Positions 11,408 through 20,485 of a stretch of DNA of 47,843 bases are shown one piece after another. The notes below the pieces were generated by a model that was given only the letters and a program-made list of their open reading frames with translations, was not told the origin of the DNA and made no database searches. Every line of letters begins with the position of its first letter. Positions within the stretch are counted from its first letter, which is position 1. The stretch spans positions 1 to 47,843 of the forward strand of contig NZ_JAMNXL010000008.1 of assembly GCF_023653175.1 (NCBI RefSeq), written 5' to 3'. Source of the stretch: Erythrobacter sp. (GTDB lineage Bacteria; Pseudomonadota; Alphaproteobacteria; Sphingomonadales; Sphingomonadaceae). The position numbers and the translations under genes were made by a program.

Positions 11408-13351
11408 ATGTGCGGAGTTGCGGGGCTGTGGTCAGGCTCCGGAAGGTTGGCGGGGGCCGAGCTGGAGCGTCGCGCTGAGGCGATGGCCGCCACCCTCGCC
11501 TCGCGCGGGCCCGATGGCGCAGGGGTCTGGAGCGACGCGGAAGCGGGGCTGGCGCTCTCCCATCGCCGCCTTGCGGTTGTCGACCTCTCCGACGCGGGCG
11601 CGCAGCCGATGGCGAGCGCCTGCGGACGCTATGTGCTGAGCTTCAACGGCGAGATCTACAACCACCGCGAGTTGCGCCGTGCGCTCGAGGCGCGCGGGAT
11701 GGGCGGCTGGCGCGGGACGTCGGACACCGAGACGCTGCTCGCGCTGATCGCCGCCGACGGACTCGAGCTTGCGCTCCGGCAATGCGTGGGGGCCTTCGCC
11801 ATCGCCCTGTGGGATCGCCGCGAGCGCCGCCTGCAGCTGGCGCGCGACCGGCTGGGAGAAAAGCCGCTCCATTACGGCTGGAGCGGGCCGGCGGGCGAGC
11901 GGTGCCTCGTATTTGCCTCGGAACTGAAGGCGCTCCACGCCATCCCCGGCTTTGCGGCGGGGGTCGACCGGCAAGCGCTGTCGCTCTATCTGCGCGCCAA
12001 TGCCGTGCCCGCGCCGCACACGATCTACCGCGATGTCTGGAAGGTGCGCCCGGGCCATGTCGTCACGCTGGGCGAGGACACGCTTCGGGCAGGCGCAGGG
12101 GCGGGGCAATCGCAGGCCTATTGGGATTTGGCCGCAGTGATCGCCCGGCCGCTCGCCACGCTGGACGAAGCCGAGGCCGAGGCGCGGCTTGAGGCGCTCC
12201 TGCTTGAGGCGGTCGGCCAGCAGGTGCTTGCCGATGTGCCGGTCGGGGCGTTCCTGTCGGGCGGGATCGACAGCTCGCTGATCACCGCGCTGATGACGCG
12301 GGTCTCGGCGGCGCGGGTGAAGACCTTCACCATCGGTTTCGACCACGCCGGGTTCGACGAAGCCCCCCACGCGCGCGCCGTGGCGCAGCACCTCGGCACC
12401 GAGCATACCGAGCTCTATGTCGGCCCCGAAGCCGTGCGCGCCGAGATCCCCGCGCTCGCCGACATCTATGACGAGCCCTTCGCCGACAGCTCGCAGCTCC
12501 CGACGTTGCTGGTGAGCCGGTTGGCGCGCAGCGAGGTCACCGTCGCCTTGTCGGGGGATGCGGGGGACGAGCTGTTCTGCGGCTACAACCGCTATCTCCT
12601 TTCCCAGCGCTCCTATGCCGCGATGCGCGCGCTGCCCGGCCCGCTTCGCCAGCTGGCGGCGGCCGGGATTGGTGCCGTGCCGCCGGGGGCATGGGATCAG
12701 GTCGGCCCGGTGCCGATGTTCGGCGTCAAGCTTGCCAAGGTCGCGCGGATGCTGCGCTCCCCCCTCGATACCCGCGCGATCTATCGGGCCAGCAGCGAGG
12801 AATGGGGGGAGGGCCTGCCGCTCATGGGGGGCGGCGATCCGGTCGCATCGCCCGTCGACCTCACCCCTGCGGTGCGCGACACGCCCGAAGAGGCGATGAT
12901 GCAGTGGGACATGACCGGCTATCTCACCGACGACATTCTGGTGAAGGTCGACCGCGCATCGATGGCGAGCAGCCTTGAGGTGCGGGTGCCGCTGCTCGAT
13001 CACCGGCTGGTGGAATTCGCCTGGACTCTGCCGCTCGATCTGAAGAAGCGCGACGGGCGCGGCAAGTGGCTGCTGCGCCGGGTGCTGTCGCGGCATGTGC
13101 CCGATGCGCTGATCGACCGGCCCAAGGCAGGCTTCGCGGTGCCGGTCGGAGCGTGGCTGCGCGGGGAATTGCGCGATTGGGCAGAGGACTTGCTGTCGCC
13201 CGATGCGCTCAACGCCGCGGCCCCCTTTGATGCGGCGGCGATCCGCGCCCGCTGGGGCCAGCACCTTGCGGGCACGCATGACTGGGCGGGATCGCTGTGG
13301 GGCGTGCTGATGTTCCAGGCCTGGGCCCGGCGCTGGGGCGCTTCATGCTGA
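11408..13351 (+). CDS. asnB: asparagine synthase (glutamine-hydrolysing) family amidotransferase
   Basis: Two-domain amidotransferase of 647 residues. The start is fixed at ATG 11408 because the class II glutaminase needs Cys as the residue after Met (MCGVAGLW), and GAAAGG lies just upstream; the longer ORF from 11312 is therefore wrong. Further glutaminase motifs are SHRRLAVVDLS and SFNGEIYNH. The synthetase domain has the ATP pyrophosphatase loop FLSGGIDSS and SGDAGDELFCGYNRY. Classical AsnB makes asparagine, but homologues inside O-antigen and capsule loci (WbpS-like) amidate uronic acids. The UDP-sugar dehydrogenase downstream makes the second role plausible. It heads the operon asnB-epsG-GT4-tviB-glycosylphosphotransferase. 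Confidence 0.9.
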   Translation: MCGVAGLWSGSGRLAGAELERRAEAMAATLASRGPDGAGVWSDAEAGLALSHRRLAVVDLSDAGAQPMASACGRYVLSFNGEIYNHRELRRALEARGMGGWRGTSDTETLLALIAADGLELALRQCVGAFAIALWDRRERRLQLARDRLGEKPLHYGWSGPAGERCLVFASELKALHAIPGFAAGVDRQALSLYLRANAVPAPHTIYRDVWKVRPGHVVTLGEDTLRAGAGAGQSQAYWDLAAVIARPLATLDEAEAEARLEALLLEAVGQQVLADVPVGAFLSGGIDSSLITALMTRVSAARVKTFTIGFDHAGFDEAPHARAVAQHLGTEHTELYVGPEAVRAEIPALADIYDEPFADSSQLPTLLVSRLARSEVTVALSGDAGDELFCGYNRYLLSQRSYAAMRALPGPLRQLAAAGIGAVPPGAWDQVGPVPMFGVKLAKVARMLRSPLDTRAIYRASSEEWGEGLPLMGGGDPVASPVDLTPAVRDTPEEAMMQWDMTGYLTDDILVKVDRASMASSLEVRVPLLDHRLVEFAWTLPLDLKKRDGRGKWLLRRVLSRHVPDALIDRPKAGFAVPVGAWLRGELRDWAEDLLSPDALNAAAPFDAAAIRARWGQHLAGTHDWAGSLWGVLMFQAWARRWGASC

Positions 13352-14442
13352 TCTACTGGGCCATGTTCGCCGTGCCGGCGGTGTTCGCGCTGCTCGAGCC
13401 GCCGGGCGCGCAGGCGCGCGCTGCCTCTTCGGCGCGGCTACGCGGGCGGGCGGGCTTCCTCTGGCTGCTGATCGCCTTCGCTCTGGTGACGATCATCGGC
13501 CTCAGATGGGAGACCGGCGGCGACTGGGGCAGCTACGACCGCATTGTGCAATCGGCGCTGTGGACCGACAATCCCTACGGCCTGCTGGGCGATCCCGGGT
13601 TCCGCCTGATCACCCGGGTTGCGGCGCAAAGCGCTTACGGGATGCTGGTGGTGACCATGGTCAGCGCGCTGGTGGTCACTGCCGGGCTGGTGCGGTTCTG
13701 CCTTGCCCAGCCGCGCCCGTGGCTGTGTCTGGCTGTGGCCGTGCCTTACTTCGTTGTGGTGATGGGGATGGGCTATATCCGCCAGGGCATGGCGGTCTCG
13801 CTCTTGCTGATGGCGCTGATCGCGGTGCAGCAGGGCAGCGCGGTGCGCTTTGTCGGCTGGGTGCTGGCGGCAGTGATGTTCCATTCGACCGCGCTGATCT
13901 TTCTCCCGCTGGCGGTGTTCATGGCCCGCATCCACCCCTTTGCGCGCCTGCTGCTCCTGCTGGGCGCGGGCGCGGTTCTGGCCGTGGCCGCCACCGGCGA
14001 GCGCACCGGGCTGCTGCTGACCAATTATGTCGAACAGGAGATGACCTCCTCGGGCGCGCTGGTGCGCCTCGCAATGACCGCGCTGCCCGGCGCGATCCTG
14101 CTCTACTGGCGCTCGCGCTTTGACCTTGCGCCTTCCGAGCGCTGGATCTGGATGATGCTGTCGGCCGCCGGGCTGGTGGCGCTGGCGCTGGTGCTGGTGT
14201 TCCCGACCTCGACCGCGATCGACCGTCTCGGGCTCTATCTGCTGCCGCTGCAGCTGTTCGTCTATGCGCGCCTGCCCGATGCGCTGGCCGGCAACGAGCG
14301 CACCGCGCGGGTGCTCGCGACGGCGGTGGTCGCGCTGTATGCAGCAGCCTTCTACGTGTGGCTCAACTACGCCGTGAACGTCGAGTTCTGGCTGCCCTAC
14401 CGCTTCTTCCTGTTCGAGGACGGCGTGTGTCTCGAGTGCTGA
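13345..14442 (+). CDS. EpsG-like polysaccharide polymerase (multi-pass membrane protein)
   Basis: A 365-residue protein with about ten hydrophobic segments and the motif LRWETGGDWGSYDR near residue 48, typical of the EpsG family, which is thought to polymerise or help export exopolysaccharide and replaces Wzy in many loci. ATG 13345 is chosen because it overlaps the end of asnB (ATGCTGA) and opens directly into the first membrane helix (LIYWAMFAVPAVFALL); the ORF-track start at 13297 lies inside asnB. Function is inferred from family and context. No separate Wzy-like gene is seen in the window. Confidence 0.85.
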   Translation: MLIYWAMFAVPAVFALLEPPGAQARAASSARLRGRAGFLWLLIAFALVTIIGLRWETGGDWGSYDRIVQSALWTDNPYGLLGDPGFRLITRVAAQSAYGMLVVTMVSALVVTAGLVRFCLAQPRPWLCLAVAVPYFVVVMGMGYIRQGMAVSLLLMALIAVQQGSAVRFVGWVLAAVMFHSTALIFLPLAVFMARIHPFARLLLLLGAGAVLAVAATGERTGLLLTNYVEQEMTSSGALVRLAMTALPGAILLYWRSRFDLAPSERWIWMMLSAAGLVALALVLVFPTSTAIDRLGLYLLPLQLFVYARLPDALAGNERTARVLATAVVALYAAAFYVWLNYAVNVEFWLPYRFFLFEDGVCLEC

Positions 14443-15542
14443 TCTCGATCAACGCGGCCTGGAACGTCGTCAATTTCCGCGCCGGGCTGGTGAGGGCGCT
14501 GGTGGCCGACGGGCACGAGGTGATCGCTGCGGTCCCTGACGACGGCGCGCTCGCCGCAGTCGAGGCCTTGGGCGCGCGGGTGGCGGTGCTGCCGATGACC
14601 AGCGCAAGCACCTCGGTGACCGGCGACCTTGCCCTGCTGTGGCGCTATGTCCGCCTGATCCGGCGCGAGCGGCCCGATGCCTATCTCGGCTGGACGATCA
14701 AGCCCAACACCTACGGCGCGCTCGCCGCGCGGCTGGCGGGCGTGCCGCGGATCGCCAATGTCTCGGGGCTCGGCACAGCCTTCATCCGCGAGACCTGGCT
14801 GACGCGGGTGGCAGAGGCCTTGTACCGGCTCGGGCTGGGCGGGGCTGCCACGGTGTTCTTCCAGAACCACGACGACCGCGCCGAATTTATCGCGCGGCGG
14901 TTGGTCGCGCCTTCATGCGTCGAGGTGCTGCCCGGATCGGGGATCGACGCGGTGCATTACGATCCGGCCCCTTGGCCGCGTGTCGAGGACGGCACCTTCC
15001 GTTTCCTGATGGTGGCGCGGTTGATCCGCGACAAGGGCGTGAGCGAGTTCGTCGAGGCCGCCCGGATCGTGCGCGCCCGCCATCCGGAGGCGCGTTTTGC
15101 GCTGCTCGGCTTTCTTGATGTCGACAATGCCACCGCCATTTCCCGCGCCGAGCTGGAGGGTTGGGTGGCCGAAGGCGCGGTCGAATATTGGGGCGCGGCC
15201 GAGGATGTCCGCCCGTTCCTCGGCAATGCCGATTGCGTGGTGCTGCCAAGCTATCGCGAGGGCCTGTCGCGGGTGCTGCTCGAAGCGGGCGCGATGGCGC
15301 GGCCCGCAATCGCAACCGACGTGCCGGGCTGCCGCGACGTGATTGTGCCGGGCGAGACCGGGCTGCTGTGCGCGGTCCGCGACGCGCAGAGTCTGGCGGC
15401 ACGCATGACCGAGATGATCGCACTCCCGGCAGCGCAGCGCGCCGCAATGGGCCGCGCCGCGCGGGCGCACATCATTGAACGATTTGCCGAAACGCATGTC
15501 ATATCAGCCTATCGCGCAGTGCTTGCGCGGGCTATCGAGTAG
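14427..15542 (+). CDS. GT4 glycosyltransferase (PglA/CapM-like)
   Basis: GT-B glycosyltransferase of about 371 residues. The N-terminus (INAAWNVVNFRAGLVRAL) and the segment GWTIKPNTYGALAARLAGVP are characteristic of the PglA/CapM group, which adds an N-acetylhexosamine to undecaprenyl-diphosphate-linked sugar. The donor domain has FLMVARLIRDKGVSEFVEAA and LPSYREGLSRVLLEAGAMARP. GTG 14427 is preferred because GAGGA lies six bases upstream; GTG 14436, which overlaps the epsG stop, is the alternative. Its neighbour downstream is the UDP-sugar dehydrogenase after 63 bases. It probably adds the second sugar of the repeat unit (inference). Confidence 0.88.
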   Translation: MSRVLISINAAWNVVNFRAGLVRALVADGHEVIAAVPDDGALAAVEALGARVAVLPMTSASTSVTGDLALLWRYVRLIRRERPDAYLGWTIKPNTYGALAARLAGVPRIANVSGLGTAFIRETWLTRVAEALYRLGLGGAATVFFQNHDDRAEFIARRLVAPSCVEVLPGSGIDAVHYDPAPWPRVEDGTFRFLMVARLIRDKGVSEFVEAARIVRARHPEARFALLGFLDVDNATAISRAELEGWVAEGAVEYWGAAEDVRPFLGNADCVVLPSYREGLSRVLLEAGAMARPAIATDVPGCRDVIVPGETGLLCAVRDAQSLAARMTEMIALPAAQRAAMGRAARAHIIERFAETHVISAYRAVLARAIE

Positions 15543-15605
15543 CCGATTCGGGAGTTGGCGGCGGCGTCCTGCCCCCGCACGGGTGCATCGCGGGGGGATT
15601 GGCAG

Positions 15606-16904
15606 TTGACGGCGGGACACGAGGGGACTGTTCCGGACATCGTCGTCGTCGGCCTGGGCTATGTCGGACTGCCGCTGGCGCTGCGGCTGTCGAAGGCCTT
15701 CCCGGTGCGCGGGTTCGATATCGACGCTGGCCGGATCGCCGAACTGCGCGAGGGCTATGACCGCACCCACGAGGTCGACAGCGCGCTGCTGCTCGCCGCG
15801 CTCGAAACCAGCGCCCTGCGGCTCGAACAGGATGTCGCCGCGTGCCGGGGGGCGCAGGCCTATATCGTCACCGTGCCGACCCCGGTCGATGCCGACAATC
15901 GCCCCGATCTGGCGCTGGTGGAACGCGCCTGCGCGTCGGTCGCCGCCATGCTCGAAGCCGCGGCCCGGCCCGTGGTGGTGTTCGAGAGCACGGTCTATCC
16001 CGGCGTGACCGAGGACGTGTGCGGCCCGATCCTCGCGCAGGCATCGGGGCTGGAGCGCGGGCGCGATTTCTTCCTCGGCTATTCGCCCGAACGCATCAAT
16101 CCGGGCGACCGCGAGCACACCGTCGACCGCATCACCAAGGTGGTGGCGGGCGAGAACCCCGAAGTCACCGCAAGGCTCTGCGCGATCTACGGCGAGGTCA
16201 CCAGCGGCGGGGTGTTCGCCGCCCGCTCGATCCGGGTGGCCGAGGCCGCCAAGGTGATCGAGAACGCCCAGCGCGACATCAACATCGCCTTCATCAACGA
16301 AGTCGCGCAGATCACCCGCAAGCTGGGCATCTCGATCTACGACGTGCTCGATGCAGCCAAGACAAAGTGGAACTTCCTGCCCTTCCAGCCGGGCATGGTC
16401 GGCGGGCACTGCATCGGGGTCGATCCCTATTATCTCAGCCACTGCGCGCAAGGGCTGGGGCATGACCCGCAGGTGATCCTCGCCGGGCGGTCGATCAATG
16501 ACGGCATGGCCAGCTGGCTGGCAGGCGAGCTCGACCGCGCGCTGGCGCCCTCCTCGCGGGTGCTGGTGCTGGGCCTCGCCTTCAAGGAGAACGTCCCCGA
16601 CCTGCGCAACAGCAAGGTCGCCGAACTGATCGCGTCGCTGTGCGCGCGCGGGCACACGGTCGCCGTCCACGACCCGCTGGTCGACAGGCACGAGGCGCAT
16701 CACGAATACGGGATCGATCTGCTTGCCGATCTGCCGCAGGAACCGTGGGACGCGGTGATCATGGCGGTGCCGCACGCCGCCTATCACGCGCTGCCCCAGG
16801 CGCGCCTTGCCGCGCTGCTGCATGAAGGTGGCCTGTTCGCCGACATCAAGAACGCCTTCCCGGGCCTGGACGAAGTGCCGGGCGTCAGGCGCTGGCGGAT
16901 ATGA
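15606..16904 (+). CDS. tviB: UDP-N-acetyl-D-glucosamine 6-dehydrogenase (TviB/WbpA-like)
   Basis: NAD-dependent nucleotide-sugar dehydrogenase that oxidises C6 of a UDP-hexose to the uronate in two steps. The Rossmann loop is VVVGLGYVGLP near the N-terminus. The catalytic Cys lies in GGHCIGVDPYYL, and the C-terminal UDP-binding domain has LGLAFKENVPDLRNSK. The segment NFLPFQPGMVGGHCIG and the following AGRSINDGM closely follow the Vi-antigen TviB/WbpA subgroup rather than UDP-glucose dehydrogenase, so UDP-GlcNAc is the expected substrate. No ATG is available. TTG 15606 with GGGGGA seven bases upstream is the best start; TTG 15555 has its GGAG too close. It overlaps the glycosylphosphotransferase by ATGA. 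Product: an N-acetylhexosaminuronic acid donor for the polymer. Confidence 0.88.
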   Translation: MTAGHEGTVPDIVVVGLGYVGLPLALRLSKAFPVRGFDIDAGRIAELREGYDRTHEVDSALLLAALETSALRLEQDVAACRGAQAYIVTVPTPVDADNRPDLALVERACASVAAMLEAAARPVVVFESTVYPGVTEDVCGPILAQASGLERGRDFFLGYSPERINPGDREHTVDRITKVVAGENPEVTARLCAIYGEVTSGGVFAARSIRVAEAAKVIENAQRDINIAFINEVAQITRKLGISIYDVLDAAKTKWNFLPFQPGMVGGHCIGVDPYYLSHCAQGLGHDPQVILAGRSINDGMASWLAGELDRALAPSSRVLVLGLAFKENVPDLRNSKVAELIASLCARGHTVAVHDPLVDRHEAHHEYGIDLLADLPQEPWDAVIMAVPHAAYHALPQARLAALLHEGGLFADIKNAFPGLDEVPGVRRWRI

Positions 16905-18208
16905 AATCGGTCGCCAGCCCCCTGAGCACGGTGCTGACCGCGCCGCGCCGGGCGCAGGTGATCTGGGTGCGGCCGCTGTTCCAGCTGCTGGGTTCGCTGC
17001 TCGCCGCTGTCGCGCTCCCCTATGCGCTGGCGGCGGGGATCACGCCCGAGCTGCTGGGGCTCGATCTCTACTACGTCTCGCTCGCCGCCTCGGTGTCCGC
17101 GATCGCGCTGGCGTTCTGGACCTATCGCAACCTTGCCGCCTTTCCGGGGATCCGGTCGAGCTACTACATCCTGCCGGTCTTCCTATCGAGCTTCGTTGCC
17201 GTGTTCACCGTGCTGTTCCTCGCCCGCCTCGGCTATAGCCGCCCGCTGCTGGTGGTGAGCTTCGTGGTCGCGCTCGCATGGTTCTACCTCGTCTATTTCA
17301 TGATCCAGCGCAGCCAGACGCTTAAGATAGCGGTGGTGCCCTTCGGCCGGGTCGACTGTCTCTACGACATTGAGCAGGTGGAGTGGGCGGTGCTCGGGCA
17401 GCCGGTGATCCCGCCCTCGGCCGATCTGCTCACTGCCGACTTCGACACCGACCTGCCGCGCGAATGGCTCAACTTCCTTGCCGAATGCGCGCTGCAGGGG
17501 GTCACGGTGCTGCACTTCAAGCAGCTGCGCCAGTCGCTCACCGGGCAGGTCCAGACCGAGCACCTCTCCGAGAACGCCGATGGCGCGCTGGCGCCGAGCG
17601 CGAATTACATCGCCATCAAGCGCTTTGCCGATACCCTGCTGGCGCTTGCCCTGCTGCCGGTGCTGCTTCCGCTGTTCGTGATCGTGGCCGCGGCGATCCG
17701 GCTGGATTCGCCCGGCCCGGTGTTCTTCCGCCAGATCCGGATCGGTTATCGCGGCAGGGCTTTTGCGGTCTGGAAGTTCCGCACCATGCGCGTCGCCGCG
17801 CCCGCCGTGCCTACGAGCGGCGACCCGCGCGAGCGCGCCATCACCCGCGAGGACGACCCGCGCATCACCCCGCTCGGCCGCTGGCTGCGCCGCAGCCGGA
17901 TCGACGAGCTGCCGCAGGTCTTCAACGTGCTGCGCGGCGAGATGAGCTGGATCGGCCCGCGCCCCGAAGCGCTCGAACTGTCGCGCTGGTACGAGACCGA
18001 GCTGCCCTTCTACCGCTACCGCCACGTGGTGCGCCCGGGCATCTCGGGCTGGGCGCAGGTCAGCCAGGGCCACGTTGCCGATCTCGACAGCGTGCTGAAG
18101 AAGCTCAACTACGATTTCTTCTACATCAGCCGCTTCAGCCTGTGGCTCGACGTGCTGATCGTCCTGCGCACGATCAAGACAATGCTGACCGGCTTCGGCT
18201 CGCGCTGA
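16901..18208 (+). CDS. undecaprenyl-phosphate glycosylphosphotransferase (initiating sugar transferase)
   Basis: This enzyme starts repeat-unit assembly by moving a sugar-1-phosphate from a UDP-sugar to undecaprenyl phosphate. The 435-residue protein has four to five N-terminal membrane helices (to about residue 140), a soluble linker (about 140-240), another helix, and the conserved catalytic domain: SPGPVFFRQIRIGYRG, VWKFRTMR, RRSRIDELPQVFNVLRGEMSWIGPRPE and PGISGWAQV. This is the WcaJ/EpsE-type polyprenyl glycosylphosphotransferase layout. It is the last gene of the asnB operon. The sugar used is not readable from the sequence. Confidence 0.93.
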   Translation: MKSVASPLSTVLTAPRRAQVIWVRPLFQLLGSLLAAVALPYALAAGITPELLGLDLYYVSLAASVSAIALAFWTYRNLAAFPGIRSSYYILPVFLSSFVAVFTVLFLARLGYSRPLLVVSFVVALAWFYLVYFMIQRSQTLKIAVVPFGRVDCLYDIEQVEWAVLGQPVIPPSADLLTADFDTDLPREWLNFLAECALQGVTVLHFKQLRQSLTGQVQTEHLSENADGALAPSANYIAIKRFADTLLALALLPVLLPLFVIVAAAIRLDSPGPVFFRQIRIGYRGRAFAVWKFRTMRVAAPAVPTSGDPRERAITREDDPRITPLGRWLRRSRIDELPQVFNVLRGEMSWIGPRPEALELSRWYETELPFYRYRHVVRPGISGWAQVSQGHVADLDSVLKKLNYDFFYISRFSLWLDVLIVLRTIKTMLTGFGSR

Positions 18209-18296
18209 GGGGCGCAGGCTCGCCGCGCGGCCGGGCCCGGATTTTCATGTTTTTTGCAGAAGACCTGCCGTCATCTTCCCCAGTTGCCGGAAAAGA

Positions 18297-18371
18297 TGGT
18301 GGGCGCGACAGGGATTGAACCTGTGACCCCACCCGTGTGAAGGGTGTGCTCTACCGCTGAGCTACGCGCCC
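18297..18371 (-). tRNA. tRNA-Val (anticodon CAC)
   Basis: On the minus strand the sequence folds into a complete 75-base cloverleaf. The acceptor stem is GGGCGCG with CGCGCCC, the anticodon stem CACCC/GGGTG encloses TTCACAC (anticodon CAC), and the T arm ACAGG-TTCAATC-CCTGT is perfect. CCA is encoded at the 3' end (bases 18297-18299). It reads GUG codons, which are frequent in this GC-rich genome. It lies alone between the polysaccharide operon and sppA. Confidence 0.97.
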
Positions 18372-18404
18372 GTCCCTATGGCCTGTGGCCCGGACAGGGG
18401 CGCG

Positions 18405-18433
18405 CCATTAATGGGGTCGGGCGCACTTGGCAA
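18405..18433 (-). promoter_or_regulatory. candidate promoter of tRNA-Val
   Basis: Minus-strand TTGCCA (18428-18433) matches five of six bases of the -35 consensus. It is separated by 17 bases from TAATGG (18405-18410), a weak -10, which ends 33 bases before the tRNA. Spacing is ideal but the -10 match is poor, so this is a suggestion only. Confidence 0.3.
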
Positions 18434-18458
18434 GCGCCTAGGGTGATCCGGGTTCGAT

Positions 18459-20366
18459 TTAGCTGCCCGCCAGCCAGGTGAGCAGCGCCAGCATTCCTTC
18501 GGGCCGCGCGGCGACGGCTGCGGGCGATGCCGCTGCCGGGGGGCTGAGCGGCGCGGGGCAGGCGAGGCAATAGGCCTGCGCGCCGCGCGTGCCCAGCAGC
18601 CGCTCGGCATCGCGGGCGATGCGCGTGCCGAGCGCCTGCGAGCGCATGGCGGTCAGCGCGAAGATATCGCCGACCGGCGCTGTGCGCGCCTTGGCCGCTT
18701 CGCCCGCGACCAGCTGGCGGATCAGCGAATCGTAATTCGCATCCTTCTCGCCAAGATACACCGCGTGCCACTCGCCCTTCTCGGCGCCCGCCTTGGCCGC
18801 CGCCCATTCGAGCGCCTCGGTGAGCCCGCCGAATTCGTCGACGAGGCCAATCTGGCGCGCCGTGCCGCCGTCCCACACCTGGCCTTGCGCGATCTGGTCG
18901 ACGCGTGAGACCGGCAGGCGCCGCGCGCCCGAGACCAGCCTGAGGAAGTCCTGATAGGTGCCCCCAATCGAGGTCTGGAGCAGCGCGTCCATCGCCGGCG
19001 AGAAACCGCCGATCATGTCCGGCTGGCCCGAAAGCTCGGTGGTGCGATAACCGTCCGCCGTCACCCCGAGGCGCGCGGCGGCGTTTTCGAAGGTCGGCAC
19101 CACGGCATAGACCCCGATCGATCCGGTGATCGTCTCGGGCTCGGCGAAGATGCGCTCGCCCGGGGTCGCGACCCAGTAGCCGCCGCTCGCGGCGATGTTG
19201 CCCATCGACACCGCGACCGGAATCTTGCGGTCGCGGAAACGCTGGATCGCGCGGCGGATTTCCTCCGATGCGGTAACCGAACCGCCCGGCGAATCCACCC
19301 GCACCACCAGCGCGGCAAGATCATCGTCAAGCGCCTCGTCGAGCAGGTCGGCGATGCGCGTGCCGCCCGCCGTGCCCGGACCCGCTTCGCCATCGACGAT
19401 CTCGCCGGCGATGGTGACGACGCCGATCGCCTTGCCCTTGCGGATCTGGCCGAGGTCGGCGAGGTAAGCGGAAAGGTCGCTCGCGGCATAGGCGCCGGGG
19501 AGCTTGCTCCACGGGTCCTCGCCCGCCAGCTCTGCCACCCGCGCGCCGAACGCCGCCCGGTCGCCGAGCTTGTCGACCATCCCGGCATCGAGCGCCGCCT
19601 TGGCCATGTCGCCGCCCGAACTGGCGATCCACGCCGCCGGATCGCCGGTGATCTTCGCCAGCTGCAGCTTGGGCCGCGCGCGGGTGACGCCCGCCTTGTA
19701 TTCCTCCCACAAAGCCCCGTAGAGCCCGCCGATATTGGCGCGCGCCTCGTCCGACATCCCGTTGCGGGTATAGGGTTCGACCCCGGACTTGAACGCGCCC
19801 ACGCGGTAGACCCGCGCATTGACGCTGAGCTTTTCGAGCAGGCCGGCGTAATAGAGATTGCTGCCGCCCGGTCCGGCGATCACCGCCATGCCCTGCGGAT
19901 CGAGCCACACCTCGCTGGCGTGCGCGGCCAGCAGCATCTGGTCGTCGGCATAGGCAAAGGCGAAGGTCAGCACCGGCTTCTTGGCCTTGCGCACCCGGTC
20001 CATCGCCTCGGCGATGTCCTTCAGATGCACCTGCCCGCCGCCGAGGAAGGTGGTCATGTCGAGCACCACCGTCTTGATGCGATCATCGGTCGCGGCGGCA
20101 TCGAGCGCGCGAACCACGTCGCGCGCGCGGGTCTCCTCGAGCGGCGCCTCGCTCGCGAGCAGCGCGGCGAGCGGATCGAGCGCGCTTTTCTCCTCGACGA
20201 CGATGCCCGCAAGGTCGATCAGCAGCGCTCCGTCGCGCACCTGCCCGGGGTTGGGCCGGGCCGAGAGCACGCCGAACAGCGCGATGAAGAACAAGAGCAT
20301 GAACAGGAGGACAAGCCCGTCCTTGATCCCCACGAGGATCTTCCAAACCTTGCCCACGAAGTTCAT
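18459..20366 (-). CDS. sppA: signal peptide peptidase SppA, 67K type
   Basis: Inner-membrane serine protease that cuts leftover signal peptides. The 635-residue length and two-domain layout match the long SppA form. One membrane helix lies at about residues 17-35. The general-base Lys is in [10 protein letters not shown] (Lys193) of the N-terminal domain, and the nucleophile Ser is in NIAASGGYW (Ser394) of the C-terminal domain, after the conserved RVDSPGGSV. The start ATG has AAGGGA six bases upstream. It is transcribed divergently from pyrB with a 119-base gap and ends near the tRNA-Val gene. The C-terminus (about 570-635) is Ala/Pro-rich and not part of the catalytic fold. Confidence 0.95.
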   Translation of the reverse strand: MNFVGKVWKILVGIKDGLVLLFMLLFFIALFGVLSARPNPGQVRDGALLIDLAGIVVEEKSALDPLAALLASEAPLEETRARDVVRALDAAATDDRIKTVVLDMTTFLGGGQVHLKDIAEAMDRVRKAKKPVLTFAFAYADDQMLLAAHASEVWLDPQGMAVIAGPGGSNLYYAGLLEKLSVNARVYRVGAFKSGVEPYTRNGMSDEARANIGGLYGALWEEYKAGVTRARPKLQLAKITGDPAAWIASSGGDMAKAALDAGMVDKLGDRAAFGARVAELAGEDPWSKLPGAYAASDLSAYLADLGQIRKGKAIGVVTIAGEIVDGEAGPGTAGGTRIADLLDEALDDDLAALVVRVDSPGGSVTASEEIRRAIQRFRDRKIPVAVSMGNIAASGGYWVATPGERIFAEPETITGSIGVYAVVPTFENAAARLGVTADGYRTTELSGQPDMIGGFSPAMDALLQTSIGGTYQDFLRLVSGARRLPVSRVDQIAQGQVWDGGTARQIGLVDEFGGLTEALEWAAAKAGAEKGEWHAVYLGEKDANYDSLIRQLVAGEAAKARTAPVGDIFALTAMRSQALGTRIARDAERLLGTRGAQAYCLACPAPLSPPAAASPAAVAARPEGMLALLTWLAGS

Positions 20367-20485
20367 TGCATATCCCTTATGATCGGCCCCGACCGCGATG
20401 TAGGGTCTTTGCCAGCTTAGTTCTATCGGAAACCTTACGGCGCGGGTTGAGTGATAGACGCGGTTCGACTAAGCGCATCGCTTTA

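Noticed and set aside
11432-13279. 615-residue minus-strand ORF opposite asnB
   Set aside because: Shadow of the asparagine-synthase gene; no recognisable motifs and biased composition.
15555-15557. TTG 15555 as the start of the UDP-sugar dehydrogenase gene
   Set aside because: GGAG directly abuts the codon, leaving no spacing, and the extra 17 residues are not typical; TTG 15606 is better.
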